Part shown: positions 23,613 through 31,171 of the stretch, piece after piece
How positions within the stretch are numbered: position 1 is the stretch's first letter
Layout: every line of letters starts with the position of its first letter
Assembly: GCF_001552155.1 (NCBI RefSeq)
Contig: NZ_BCQQ01000063.1
Coordinates: forward strand, 1-37,846
DNA length: 37,846 nucleotides
Origin: Actinomadura formosensis NBRC 14204
GTDB taxonomy: Bacteria; Actinomycetota; Actinomycetes; Streptosporangiales; Streptosporangiaceae
Direction of reading: 5' to 3'
Program-made: the position numbers and the translations under genes
The notes under the pieces: model-generated
Told to the model about the DNA's origin: nothing
Seen by the model: the letters and a program-made list of their open reading frames with translations, nothing else
Database searches by the model: none

Positions 23613-24335
23613 TCACCTGTCGGTCCCGAGTCCTGAGTTCATCGTGTCGCCACGTCCCCCCTCGCCGTGGCCACTTGACCCTGCCTTGACGGCGGGCCCC
23701 GTGCCGTTCGCGTTCCCGTCGAGCTTCCCGACGCTGACGGTGGCCTTGCGCAGCACCTTCCCGCCCTGCTCGAACCCGTCGGACTGGACGGCGGTGACGG
23801 TGCCGTCCCGCAGCGGGTCCGCGACGGGCGTGACCGCGACCGGACGGTGCCGGGACGCGTCGTAGGGGGCGCCGGGCTCGACCGTGAACCTCTCCACGCC
23901 GAGCCGCGCCAGCGCGTCCGCGACATCGTCGGCGACGGCCGTCAGCAGCAGCGCCGTCCGCCGCGGGTCGGGCGGGTCGGTGAGGCCGGGCGCCGACAGC
24001 CGGTCCGACTCGCGGCGCGCCTGGTCGTGCAGCCGGTACAGCGCGGTGCGGACGGGCTCCAGCATCGACTGCAGCTCGCCGCGCCGCAGCCGCTGGTTCT
24101 CCTCGTGCAGCCGGTCGATGACGGCCTCGCGGTGCGCGGCCCGCTCGTGCTCGCGGTCGAGCCGCGTCACGAGCCCGGCGAGGGCCTCCCTGATCTCCGC
24201 CCGGAACGCCGTCGCCTCGCCGGGGGCGCCGGGCACGGCGGCCTGTGCCGCCTCGTCCCCCGCGTCCCCGGTGGCGGCGGGCTCCGGCTCGGCTCCGGAG
24301 TCCTCGTTGACTGGGGGTTCCCCGTCCATCGACAC
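23613..24335 (-). CDS. GrpE-like nucleotide exchange factor, first gene of the operon
   Basis: 240 residues. A disordered acidic Ala/Pro/Glu N-terminus (1-40) is followed by a long coiled coil (about 45-110, HREAVIDRLHEENQRLRRG) and a GrpE-type beta domain. The latter shows the family signature order: GVERFTVEPGAPYDASRHRP, then DGTVTAVQSDGF and GGKVLRKATVSVGK. The last 35 residues are a Gly/Ser-rich tail not found in ordinary GrpE. GrpE releases ADP from Hsp70, here presumably from the Hsp70 encoded 7 bases downstream. GTG 24335 follows AAGG at nine bases; ATG 24329 is an alternative. It is preceded by a promoter region with an inverted repeat at 24372. Confidence 0.85.
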   Translation of the reverse strand: MSMDGEPPVNEDSGAEPEPAATGDAGDEAAQAAVPGAPGEATAFRAEIREALAGLVTRLDREHERAAHREAVIDRLHEENQRLRRGELQSMLEPVRTALYRLHDQARRESDRLSAPGLTDPPDPRRTALLLTAVADDVADALARLGVERFTVEPGAPYDASRHRPVAVTPVADPLRDGTVTAVQSDGFEQGGKVLRKATVSVGKLDGNANGTGPAVKAGSSGHGEGGRGDTMNSGLGTDR

Positions 24336-24371
24336 GTGCAGTTACCTTAATCGTGGCGGCAGGCGTGCGAT

Positions 24372-24388
24372 AGGTCAGCTGATGACCT
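24372..24388. promoter_or_regulatory. Inverted repeat AGGTCA-N5-TGACCT in divergent promoter region
   Basis: Perfect six-base arms (24372-24377 and 24383-24388) with a five-base spacer, 37 bases upstream of the GrpE-like start and about 140 before the ACT-domain gene. The position suits an operator for the Hsp70-GTPase operon. It is neither the CIRCE (HrcA) nor the HAIR (HspR) heat-shock element. No regulator gene in the operon can be matched to it. Confidence 0.45.
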
Positions 24389-24529
24389 CGTCTGGACTCT
24401 AGTTTGACTCGCCCCCGTCATTCCAGCACCGACGTGCGGTGCCGTTTTCCCGGGACGACACAACGGGGTAACACCCGGGAAACGCGCTTCGGTGAAACTG
24501 GGAATCCGCACGAAGAACGGGAGGCGGGG

Positions 24530-25174
24530 ATGTTGCTGCGGATACGCGTCCGGCTGCCGGACCGCCCGGGATCGCTGGGCCAGGTGGCCCGCACCCTGGG
24601 CGCGGCAGGGGCCGACGTGGTGCAGATGGCGGTACTGGAACGCGGCAACGGCCGGGCGATGGACGACTTCACCGTCGTGTGGCCCGCCGGGACGGGCATC
24701 GAACGGCTGGTAGCGGGTCTCGGGGCGGTGCCGGGCGTGGACGTCGTCGGTATCTGGCCGACCGCCGAGCCGCTGGGCGCCTTCCCGGACGCGGCCGTGA
24801 TCGGCCAGGTCGCGGCCCTCCCGGAACGCGGCGCGGAGATCCTCGCCGACGCCGTCCCGGCCATCCTGAGCGCCGACTGGGCGGGCCTCGCCGAGCCGCG
24901 CGGCGAGGAGGGCGCGGTGCTCGTGCACGCCAGTGCCGGCGGCGTGCCGGGGGCCGGCCTCCCCGGCCTGCTGCCGCTGCGCCCGCGCGCGTTCACCGCG
25001 CCGGACGGCACCCAGTACGCGGCCTGCCCGCTCGCCGGGGGCACCGTCGCGCTGGTCGCCGCCCGCACGGGCGCGCCGCCGTTCCACCGCACGGAGGTGT
25101 TCCGGCTGGAGCAGCTCGCGGGCGCCGCCGACGCCGTGCTGCACGGCGCCCCGGCCGGGCAGCCCGCCGGCTGA
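24530..25174 (+). CDS. ACT-domain protein
   Basis: 214 residues. The N-terminal 75 residues form one ACT domain (LLRIRVRLPDRPGSLGQVAR, then GADVVQMAVLERGN), the small regulatory fold that binds amino acids or similar ligands, usually as a dimer. The remaining 140 residues (ILADAVPAILSADWAGLAEP and HRTEVFRLEQLAGAADAVLH) are not a recognisable catalytic domain; they may be a GAF- or N-acyltransferase-like sensory half. ATG 24530 has GGGAGGCGGGG upstream. It is divergent from the Hsp70-GTPase operon across about 195 bases, and nothing shows it belongs to that system. The convergent kinase gene ends 40 bases later. Confidence 0.8.
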   Translation: MLLRIRVRLPDRPGSLGQVARTLGAAGADVVQMAVLERGNGRAMDDFTVVWPAGTGIERLVAGLGAVPGVDVVGIWPTAEPLGAFPDAAVIGQVAALPERGAEILADAVPAILSADWAGLAEPRGEEGAVLVHASAGGVPGAGLPGLLPLRPRAFTAPDGTQYAACPLAGGTVALVAARTGAPPFHRTEVFRLEQLAGAADAVLHGAPAGQPAG

Positions 25175-25214
25175 CCCGGTCTCCGGCGCACTCGCCATCA
25201 CTTCGGCCCTGCCG

Positions 25215-26132
25215 TCACTTCAGCAGGGCGAGCACCGCGTCCAGGCCGGTGAGGCACGCGTCGGAGCCGAGCCCCTGCGCGACGGTCGCCGCGGCCGCGG
25301 TGCCCCAGCGCGCCGCCTCCAGAACGTCCTTCCCGTGCGCGAGCCCGGTGATGAACCCGGCGCAGTACGCGTCGCCGCAGCCGGTGGTGTCGACGACCTC
25401 GACCGGCGGGACGGGCAGCCGGTGGACCTCCCCGGCGGTCGCGACCAGGCTGCCGTCCGCGCCCAGCGTGACGATCACCGTGCGCGGGCCCTGCGTGAGC
25501 AGCGCGGCGGCGGCCTTCTCCGGGTCGCTCTCGCCGGTCATCGCGGCGGCCTGCTCCTCGTTCGGCAGGAAGTGGTCGACATGGGGCAGGAAGGCGGCGG
25601 CGCCGGCCAGCAGGTCGGGCATGGCGGACAGCGGGTCCATCGTGACGACGGTGCCGGTCCGGCGGGCGGCGGCGAGCATCTCGAAGAACGCCGGGTCGTT
25701 GAGCCCGAACGTGACGTCCGGCCCGCCGAGGTGCACGAACCTCGCGGCGGCGAGCAGGCCCGGGCCGACCGCGCCCGTCGTGAGGGTCAGGTTGGCGCCG
25801 GGGACGTGGAAGCTCGGCCGGCCGCCGTCCGGGCGGATCGGCAGGATCGACGTGCTCGTCTGGTCGGCCGTCCGCCGGACGAGCCCGGTCGCGTCCACGC
25901 CGTTGCGGGCCATGATCGTGACGAGCAGGTCGCCGAGGTCGTCGTCTCCGATCGCGCCGACCGAGATCACCTCGTTGCCGAGCCGGGCGAGGGCCACCGC
26001 GGTCCCGGCGGCGGCGCCCGCGGCGGTCACCCGGATCTCGTCCACGACGACGGTGCCCTGCCCGTCCGGGATGCCCTCGACGGGGCGGGCGAGGACGTCC
26101 AGGATGTGCGCACCGAGAGTGACAACGGTCAT
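25215..26132 (-). CDS. PfkB/ribokinase family carbohydrate kinase
   Basis: 305 residues, normal length for ribokinase-like sugar kinases. The C-terminal PfkB signature is present as DTTGCGDAYCAGF with catalytic base D254; cysteine replaces the usual alanine of GAGD. The N-terminal glycine-rich sugar site (normally GG-N) reads TAAGAAAGTAVALARLG, lacking the usual Asn, so the substrate may be unusual. Phosphate-site motifs TMDPLSAMPDLL and LPNEEQA are normal. ATG 26132 follows AAGGGGCGAG. It is divergent from a class II aldolase 71 bases away; together they could phosphorylate and then cleave a sugar. Adenosine or nucleoside kinase is the main alternative. Confidence 0.87.
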   Translation of the reverse strand: MTVVTLGAHILDVLARPVEGIPDGQGTVVVDEIRVTAAGAAAGTAVALARLGNEVISVGAIGDDDLGDLLVTIMARNGVDATGLVRRTADQTSTSILPIRPDGGRPSFHVPGANLTLTTGAVGPGLLAAARFVHLGGPDVTFGLNDPAFFEMLAAARRTGTVVTMDPLSAMPDLLAGAAAFLPHVDHFLPNEEQAAAMTGESDPEKAAAALLTQGPRTVIVTLGADGSLVATAGEVHRLPVPPVEVVDTTGCGDAYCAGFITGLAHGKDVLEAARWGTAAAATVAQGLGSDACLTGLDAVLALLK

Positions 26133-26203
26133 GACTCGCCCCTTCGTGATCGTCAGGGCCGTAGCGTACGCGGTGACGACGGTAGAACGTGAGAGGTATT
26201 CGC

Positions 26204-26869
26204 ATGCTGCTGCGGGACGAACGGGATGAGCTGGTGTCCATCGGGCGCAGGCTGGCCGACACCGGCCTTGTGACGGGCGCGTCCGGCAACATCAGCGTCC
26301 GGGCGGGAGACCTCGTCGCGGTCACCCCGGCCGGCATGATGCTCGACCGGATGGAGCCCGCCGACTGCCCGGTCGTGGACCTGTCGGGCCGGCTCGCCGA
26401 GGGGGATCGGGCCCCGTCGTCCGAGACGCCCATGCACCTCGCGCTCTACGAGGCGACCCCGGCCGCGGCGATCGTCCACACGCACTCGACCTACGGCGCC
26501 GTCGTGGCGACGACCATGTCCGAGCTGCCGCCGATCCACTACAACACCCTGCTGCTGGGCGGCGTGGTGAAGGTCGCCGGGTACGCCACCTACGGGACGC
26601 CCGAACTCGCGGAGAACGTCCGGGCCGCCATGGCCGGCGGCAAACGCGCCGCGCTGATGGCCAACCACGGCGGCGTCACGATCGGGCGCGACCTGGACGA
26701 GGCGTTCGAGAACGCGCGGCTGCTGGAATGGCTGTGCGGCGTCTACGTGCGGGCCAAGATGATCGGCGAACCGCGCATCCTGACGGACGGGGAACTGGCG
26801 AAGGTGGTCGAGCGCGGCCTCACGCCCCCGGAGTTCCCGCGAGCGGAACCGGGCGCCGGTCAGCGCTGA
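26204..26869 (+). CDS. Class II aldolase/adducin family, L-fuculose-1-phosphate aldolase-like
   Basis: 221 residues, as for FucA-type zinc aldolases that split ketose-1-phosphates into dihydroxyacetone phosphate and an aldehyde. The zinc ligands are visible: the HTH pair in AIVHTHSTYGAVV and the third histidine in ALMANHGGVTIG. The catalytic glutamate is in SSETPMHLALYEA. GASGNISVR near the N-terminus is the phosphate-binding loop. ATG 26204 has GAGAGG seven bases upstream; GTG 26189 is an in-frame alternative. The divergent PfkB kinase could supply the phosphorylated sugar. Substrate not readable. Confidence 0.88.
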   Translation: MLLRDERDELVSIGRRLADTGLVTGASGNISVRAGDLVAVTPAGMMLDRMEPADCPVVDLSGRLAEGDRAPSSETPMHLALYEATPAAAIVHTHSTYGAVVATTMSELPPIHYNTLLLGGVVKVAGYATYGTPELAENVRAAMAGGKRAALMANHGGVTIGRDLDEAFENARLLEWLCGVYVRAKMIGEPRILTDGELAKVVERGLTPPEFPRAEPGAGQR

Positions 26870-26894
26870 CCGGCGCGCATGGGAGGGTGAAGGG

Positions 26895-27314
26895 GTGCCG
26901 AAGCTTTCGCCGGACGAGGCGCGCCGGCTGCTGACGACGGTCCCGGTCGCGCGCCTGGCGACCGCGGGGGAGGAGGGGCGGCCCCGTATCGTCCCCGTGA
27001 CGTTCGCCGTCCACCGGGGCAGCGTCTACACGGCCGTCGACCACAAGCCGAAGAGCACCCGGGAGCTGCGGCGGCTGGCCGACATCCGCGCCAACCCCCG
27101 TGTCGCGCTGCTCGCCGACCACTACGAGGACGACTGGGACCGCCTGTGGTGGGTCCGCGTGGACGGCCACGCGCACATCGTCGAGGACCCGGCGAAGACG
27201 GCCGAGCCCGTCCGGCTCCTGGCGGACCGCTACCCCCAGTACCGCGAGCACCCACCCGAAGGACCGGTCATCGCGATCACCATCGACGGGTGGACGGGCT
27301 GGTCGGCGTCCTAG
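26895..27314 (+). CDS. PPOX class F420-dependent oxidoreductase
   Basis: 139 residues with the split beta-barrel flavin fold of the pyridoxamine 5'-phosphate oxidase-like group. Motifs: PVARLATAGEEGRPRIVPVT, AVDHKPKSTRELRRL and DDWDRLWWVRVDGHAHIV match the TIGR03668-type F420 family as I recall it. Likely an F420H2-dependent reductase; heme or FMN binding is the alternative. GTG 26895 is preceded by GGGAGGGTGAAGG. It starts 25 bases after the aldolase and may be cotranscribed, although no functional link is apparent. Confidence 0.87.
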   Translation: MPKLSPDEARRLLTTVPVARLATAGEEGRPRIVPVTFAVHRGSVYTAVDHKPKSTRELRRLADIRANPRVALLADHYEDDWDRLWWVRVDGHAHIVEDPAKTAEPVRLLADRYPQYREHPPEGPVIAITIDGWTGWSAS

Positions 27315-27325
27315 CCGAAGGCCCG

Positions 27326-28333
27326 CTAGTCGAAGGCCCGGCCCATCTTCGCGAGGTCGCCGGCGTACTCGATGCGGGCGGACCACTCGTCCGGCCAGGC
27401 GCCCATGCCGAGGTGCGCGCCGGCGAAGGCCCCCGCCAGGCAGGCGATCGAGTCGGAGTCGCCGGAGCTGGCGGCGCCGCGCCGGATCGCCTCGACCGGC
27501 TCGCCAGGGAACAGCAGGAAGCACAGCAGGCCGGTGGCGAGCGCCTCCTCGGCGACCCAGCCGGCGCCGGTGATCTCGCACGGGTCGGACGCGCGGTCGC
27601 CGCGTGCGAGGGCCTCGTCCAGCCGGTCGAGGACGGCCAGGCACTCGTCCCAGCCCCGGGCGATGAACGTCTCGGCGGCGTCCATGCCGGGCCGCCGCCA
27701 CAGCTCGCCGAGCCAGCGCCCGTGGTAGACGGTGCGCTGCTCGTGGCAGCGGGCGCGGAGCGCCTCCGGCAGGTCGGACGGGGCCATCCCGTCGGCCAGC
27801 CACCGGACGGCGAACGCGGTCAGCTCGCTGGCGGCCAGCCCGGTCGGATGGCCGTGGGTGAGGGCCGCCTGGAGCTGGGACGCGCCGGCCCGCGTCTCGT
27901 CCGTCAGGCCGGGCGCGAGACCGACCGGCGCGACCCGCATGTTCGCGCCGCAGCCCTTGGAACCCGCCACGGTCGCCCTCACCCAGGGCATGCCGGCTTC
28001 GAGGTTCCGGCACGCGCGCAGGCACGTGTTGCCGGGCGCCCGGTCGTTGTCGGGGCTGTTGAGCCAGTCGATGAACCGCCTCCGCCACATCGGGGTGATC
28101 AGGTCGGGGGTGAACGGCGGATTCGCGAGCGCGTCGAGCATGGCGAGCCCGACCGCGATCGTCATCTGCGTGTCATCGGTGACGAGCGCGGGGTCACCCT
28201 CCAGTTCCCTGAGGCCATGCTCACCGAAACGCCGGTGGATCTGCTCCATGGTGAGGAACTCGGTGGGCGCGCCCAGCGCGTCCCCGTACGCCAGCCCGAA
28301 CATCGCCCCGCTCGCCCGTCTCATGGCGGGCAT
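27326..28333 (-). CDS. ADP-ribosylglycohydrolase family protein
   Basis: 335 residues. Metal-binding signatures of the DraG/ARH family are intact: GLAYGDALGAPTEF near the N-terminus, DDTQMT (D53, D54, T55) and SGDSDSIACLAGAFAGA near the C-terminus, holding the two Mg2+ ions. Members remove ADP-ribose from proteins, from DNA bases or from small molecules such as ADP-ribosylated rifamycin or phosphates. No ADP-ribosyltransferase gene is in the window, so the target is unknown. ATG 28333 with GAGGAAG three bases upstream is favoured over ATG 28324. The gene starts only 6 bases after the AraC gene, so the two are probably one transcript. Confidence 0.88.
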   Translation of the reverse strand: MPAMRRASGAMFGLAYGDALGAPTEFLTMEQIHRRFGEHGLRELEGDPALVTDDTQMTIAVGLAMLDALANPPFTPDLITPMWRRRFIDWLNSPDNDRAPGNTCLRACRNLEAGMPWVRATVAGSKGCGANMRVAPVGLAPGLTDETRAGASQLQAALTHGHPTGLAASELTAFAVRWLADGMAPSDLPEALRARCHEQRTVYHGRWLGELWRRPGMDAAETFIARGWDECLAVLDRLDEALARGDRASDPCEITGAGWVAEEALATGLLCFLLFPGEPVEAIRRGAASSGDSDSIACLAGAFAGAHLGMGAWPDEWSARIEYAGDLAKMGRAFD

Positions 28334-28339
28334 TCTTCC

Positions 28340-29140
28340 TCAACCGGAGCGCTGGAAGCGGCCCGGAGTCATTCCGTAGCAGCGGATGAACCAGCGCGTC
28401 AGATGGCTCTGGTCGGCGAAGCCGGTGCGCGCCGCGACGTCCCCGATCGCACCGCCCCCGGCGAGCAGGCGCCGGGCCGCGCGGAGCCGGAGCTGGCGCT
28501 GGTAGTCGCTCGGCGCCATCCCGTACGCCCGCCGGAACCCCCGGTACAGCGCGAACCGGCTGCACCCGGCCGCCTCGGCCAGCTCGTCGGCGCCGATGTC
28601 GTCCGGGAAGGACTCCTCCAGCCGCCGCCGCGCCCGCTCGACGGCACCCGTCACGGACGGGACGCGCACGCCCTTCGACGCGGCCCGGTGCACCATCGCC
28701 CCGACCGTGGCGGTCAGCAGCTCGTCCCGCCGGAGGGCCGGGGCGGTGCCGAGAAGCGCCGTGTGCAGGCCGCGCAGGTTCCGCGCCAGCACGGGATCGC
28801 TGACGACGGGGGAGCCGAAGAGCGGCAGCCCGGCCGTCCGTCCCGCGATGTCGGCCAGCACATCGGACACCAGCTCCGGGCCGATGTGCACGATCCGGTA
28901 CGTGAAGCCCAGCTCGTCGGCGGCGTGCCCGTCGTGCGGGTCGTCGGGGTTGAACGCGATGACCATCCCGGCCGCGCTGGTGTGGGCGCCGCCCCGGCAG
29001 CGGAACGCCTGGTAGCCGTCCTCGGTCACGCCGAACGAGTACGTCTCGTGGCTGTGCCGGTGGTACACGTGCCGCTCGAAGTGGGCGTGCATCGCCTCCA
29101 GGGGACGGTCGGGCGACCGCCAGTACCGGCTCCAGTCCAC
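28340..29140 (-). CDS. AraC family transcriptional regulator
   Basis: 266 residues. N-terminal cupin-like sensor about 15-100, with HYHRHSHETYSFGV and GMVIAFNPDDPHDGHAADE typical of AraC_binding. C-terminal double helix-turn-helix about 165-265: DELAEAAGCSRFALYRGFRR and DVAARTGFADQSHLTRWF, with CYGMTPGRFQRSG closing the domain. These proteins usually activate a neighbouring operon when a small ligand binds. Two candidates are adjacent: the ADP-ribosylglycohydrolase downstream (6 bases, likely the same transcript) and the divergent DUF2000 gene, 64 bases from its start. Confidence 0.9.
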   Translation of the reverse strand: MDWSRYWRSPDRPLEAMHAHFERHVYHRHSHETYSFGVTEDGYQAFRCRGGAHTSAAGMVIAFNPDDPHDGHAADELGFTYRIVHIGPELVSDVLADIAGRTAGLPLFGSPVVSDPVLARNLRGLHTALLGTAPALRRDELLTATVGAMVHRAASKGVRVPSVTGAVERARRRLEESFPDDIGADELAEAAGCSRFALYRGFRRAYGMAPSDYQRQLRLRAARRLLAGGGAIGDVAARTGFADQSHLTRWFIRCYGMTPGRFQRSG

Positions 29141-29204
29141 GCGTCCCAGTCTGGCGCACGAGCGTTCAAGACGGGCCGCCGCCGTCTACGGCATCCTCGT
29201 CCGC

Positions 29205-29615
29205 ATGCGTTTCGACACCAAGATCGGGATCGTGGTCCGCGACGACCTGGCCGCGTGGCAGCGGCTCAACGTGACCGCGTTCCTCGCCAGTGCCGTCGCG
29301 GGCGGTGTGCCCGGCGTCATCGGCGAGCCGTACGAGGACGCCTCCGGCAACCGGTACCTGGCGATGTTCCGGCAGCCCGTCCTGGTCTACGAGGCCGGCG
29401 CCGAAGCGATCTCCACGGCCCACGGCCGGGCTCTCGCACGCGGCATGGACATCGCCGTCTACATCGAGGACATGTTCAAGACCGGCCACGACGAGGCCAA
29501 CCGGGAGACCGTCCGCGCCGTCACCGCCGAGGAGATGCCCCTGGTCGGCTTCGCCGTCCACGGCCCGAGGAACGGCGTGGACAAGGTCCTCAAGGGGTTG
29601 AGGCTGCACCCGTGA
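29205..29615 (+). CDS. DUF2000 family protein
   Basis: 136 residues, full length for DUF2000, a family with a peptidyl-tRNA hydrolase II-like fold and no established role. The start RFDTKIGIVVRDDLAAWQRL and the segment GFAVHGPRNGVDKVLKGLRL are characteristic. It lies divergently 64 bases from the AraC gene, which often regulates it in actinomycetes. No clear ribosome site precedes ATG 29205. The 3' end overlaps the convergent acyl-CoA dehydrogenase gene by 26 bases. Confidence 0.85.
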   Translation: MRFDTKIGIVVRDDLAAWQRLNVTAFLASAVAGGVPGVIGEPYEDASGNRYLAMFRQPVLVYEAGAEAISTAHGRALARGMDIAVYIEDMFKTGHDEANRETVRAVTAEEMPLVGFAVHGPRNGVDKVLKGLRLHP

Positions 29616-30687
29616 GCCCGGCGAGCGCCGCCAGCCGCTCGCGGTGCCGGTCCGGCGACCCGAACAGCTCCCGCGACCCCTGCGCCCGCTTGAAGTACAG
29701 GTGCGCGTCGTGCTCCCACGTGAACCCGATGCCGCCGTGCAGCTGGATGGCCTCGCCGGCGGTGTGGAGGTAGGCGTCCGAGCAGTACGCCTTCGCCAGC
29801 GCGGCGGCGGCGGGCAGCTCGTCCGGGCTCTCGTCCGCGACGGCCGCCGCGTTCAGCACCGCCGACCGCGCCGACTCCACCAGCACGAACATGTCCGCGC
29901 AGCGGTGCTTGATCGCCTGGAACGACCCGATCGGACGCCCGAACTGGTGCCGCACCTTGGCGTACTCGACGGTCATGTCCAGCGTCTGCTGCGCCCCGCC
30001 GAGCTGCTCGGCGGCCAGCGCCACGGCCGCGACGTCCAGGGCCCGCAGCAGGGCGTCCTCGCCCCCCACCTTCCGGGCCGGGACGCCGTCGAACTCGATC
30101 CGCGCCAGCTTCCGCGTCTGGTCGACGGTGGGCAGCGGCCGCCGGACGAGCCGCGCCGCGTCCTGCACGGCGTAGACCCCGACGCCATCGGCGTCCCGCG
30201 CCGCCACGAGCACGAGATCGGCGACATGCCCGTCCAGGACGAAGTTCTTCACGCCCCGCAGCGTCCCGCCCTCGAACGCGGTCCGCACGGCATCGAGGTT
30301 CCAGGACCCGCCGTCCTCCGCCACCGCCAGCGTCGCGACCGCCGACCCGTCCGCGATGCCGGCCAGCAGGTCGTGCCCGCCCTCGCCGGCCGCAAGGGCG
30401 GCCGCCGCCGTGATCGTCGCGAGGAAGGGCGCGCACACCACCGCCCGCCCCATCTCCTCGAACACGATGGCCAGCTCCCGCATCCCGAACCCGGCGCCGC
30501 CGTGCTCCTCGGCGATCGCGAGGCCCTGCAGCCCGAGCTGCTCGGCCATCTGCGCCCACACCGCGGGGTCGTAGCCCTCGGCGGTCTCCATCAGCCGCCG
30601 CACTTCGGCGGACGGGGACCGGTCGGCGAAGAAGCGCCGCAGCGCGTCCCGCAGCTCCCGCTGTTCCTCGGTGACGACGAGCTTCAT
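29590..30687 (-). CDS. Acyl-CoA dehydrogenase
   Basis: 365 residues of the FAD-dependent acyl-CoA dehydrogenase family. N-terminal helical domain (about 1-110), beta-domain, then the C-terminal helical domain with YAKVRHQFGRPIGSFQAIKH and EAIQLHGGIGFTWEHDAHLY; the glutamate in FTWEHD is the usual position of the catalytic base in FadE-type homologues. ATG 30687 follows GGGAGG at seven bases. No paired dehydrogenase, CoA ligase or thioesterase is adjacent, so it is an isolated member and could oxidise short or steroid-derived acyl-CoAs. It overlaps the convergent DUF2000 gene by 26 bases. Confidence 0.9.
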   Translation of the reverse strand: MKLVVTEEQRELRDALRRFFADRSPSAEVRRLMETAEGYDPAVWAQMAEQLGLQGLAIAEEHGGAGFGMRELAIVFEEMGRAVVCAPFLATITAAAALAAGEGGHDLLAGIADGSAVATLAVAEDGGSWNLDAVRTAFEGGTLRGVKNFVLDGHVADLVLVAARDADGVGVYAVQDAARLVRRPLPTVDQTRKLARIEFDGVPARKVGGEDALLRALDVAAVALAAEQLGGAQQTLDMTVEYAKVRHQFGRPIGSFQAIKHRCADMFVLVESARSAVLNAAAVADESPDELPAAAALAKAYCSDAYLHTAGEAIQLHGGIGFTWEHDAHLYFKRAQGSRELFGSPDRHRERLAALAGLTGAASTP

Positions 30688-30780
30688 CCGGCGGCCTCCC
30701 GCACGTGACCCCAACGCTTGCGGACCCATCCTGCCGCGCGCCCGCGGCCGGGCCGCGCGCCGTCCCGGCCACCGGGACGG

Positions 30781-31023
30781 TCAGGGCGCCCAGTCGTGCG
30801 GGCCGAGCACGTACCCCTTCGTGGTCGAATGCAGGTGGTTGATCGCCACCAGGTGCCCGAGCGCGGCCCACAGATCCTCCTCGGGCCCGCCGACGAGCCG
30901 CCCGAGCGTGTCGAAGTCGGCGGCCCCGCCCTCCTTGTCGATCTCCGCCACGGTCTCGTACACGGCCAGCTCGAAGTCCGTCAGCTCCTGGACGTCTCCG
31001 CGCCCGGCATCTCGCTCGTCCAT
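30781..31023 (-). CDS. Small winged-helix-like protein, unknown function
   Basis: 80 residues starting MDERDAGRG. The segment ELTDFELAVYETVAEIDKEG, followed by TLGRLVGGPEEDLWAALGHL and a TKGYVLGP wing, looks like a small winged helix-turn-helix. Upstream in-frame codons exist but extend into the Uma2 gene's promoter, and their composition is not coding-like. Divergent from Uma2 across about 150 bases; it could regulate Uma2 or itself. I do not recognise a named family. Confidence 0.6.
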   Translation of the reverse strand: MDERDAGRGDVQELTDFELAVYETVAEIDKEGGAADFDTLGRLVGGPEEDLWAALGHLVAINHLHSTTKGYVLGPHDWAP

Positions 31024-31171
31024 ACCCAGACCGTGCCCACTCGGCCCGCTTCTATCTGCCCGGCGGGAGGACTCGGACCGTAGGCTGAGACCAGAAGGCC
31101 CGGTTACTACGATCTGTATGCGAAGGGTGGCGCTCTGTTCGCAGACTCGCTCGCGAGGAAGGGAGCAGGGC

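Noticed and set aside
19391..23689. Plus-strand open frame of more than 1400 codons, the longest in the window
   Set aside because: It is antisense to the FN3 and Hsp70 genes, has Arg/Gly/Val-rich composition with no fold signature, and arises from the absence of stops opposite G/C-biased third positions.
25165..25245. Possible hairpin GCCCTGC/GCAGGGC between the ACT and PfkB genes
   Set aside because: One arm lies within the kinase coding end and the loop is ten bases; too weak to call a terminator.
27146..29773. Plus-strand open frame of 875 codons
   Set aside because: Antisense to the glycohydrolase and AraC genes, which carry clear family motifs.
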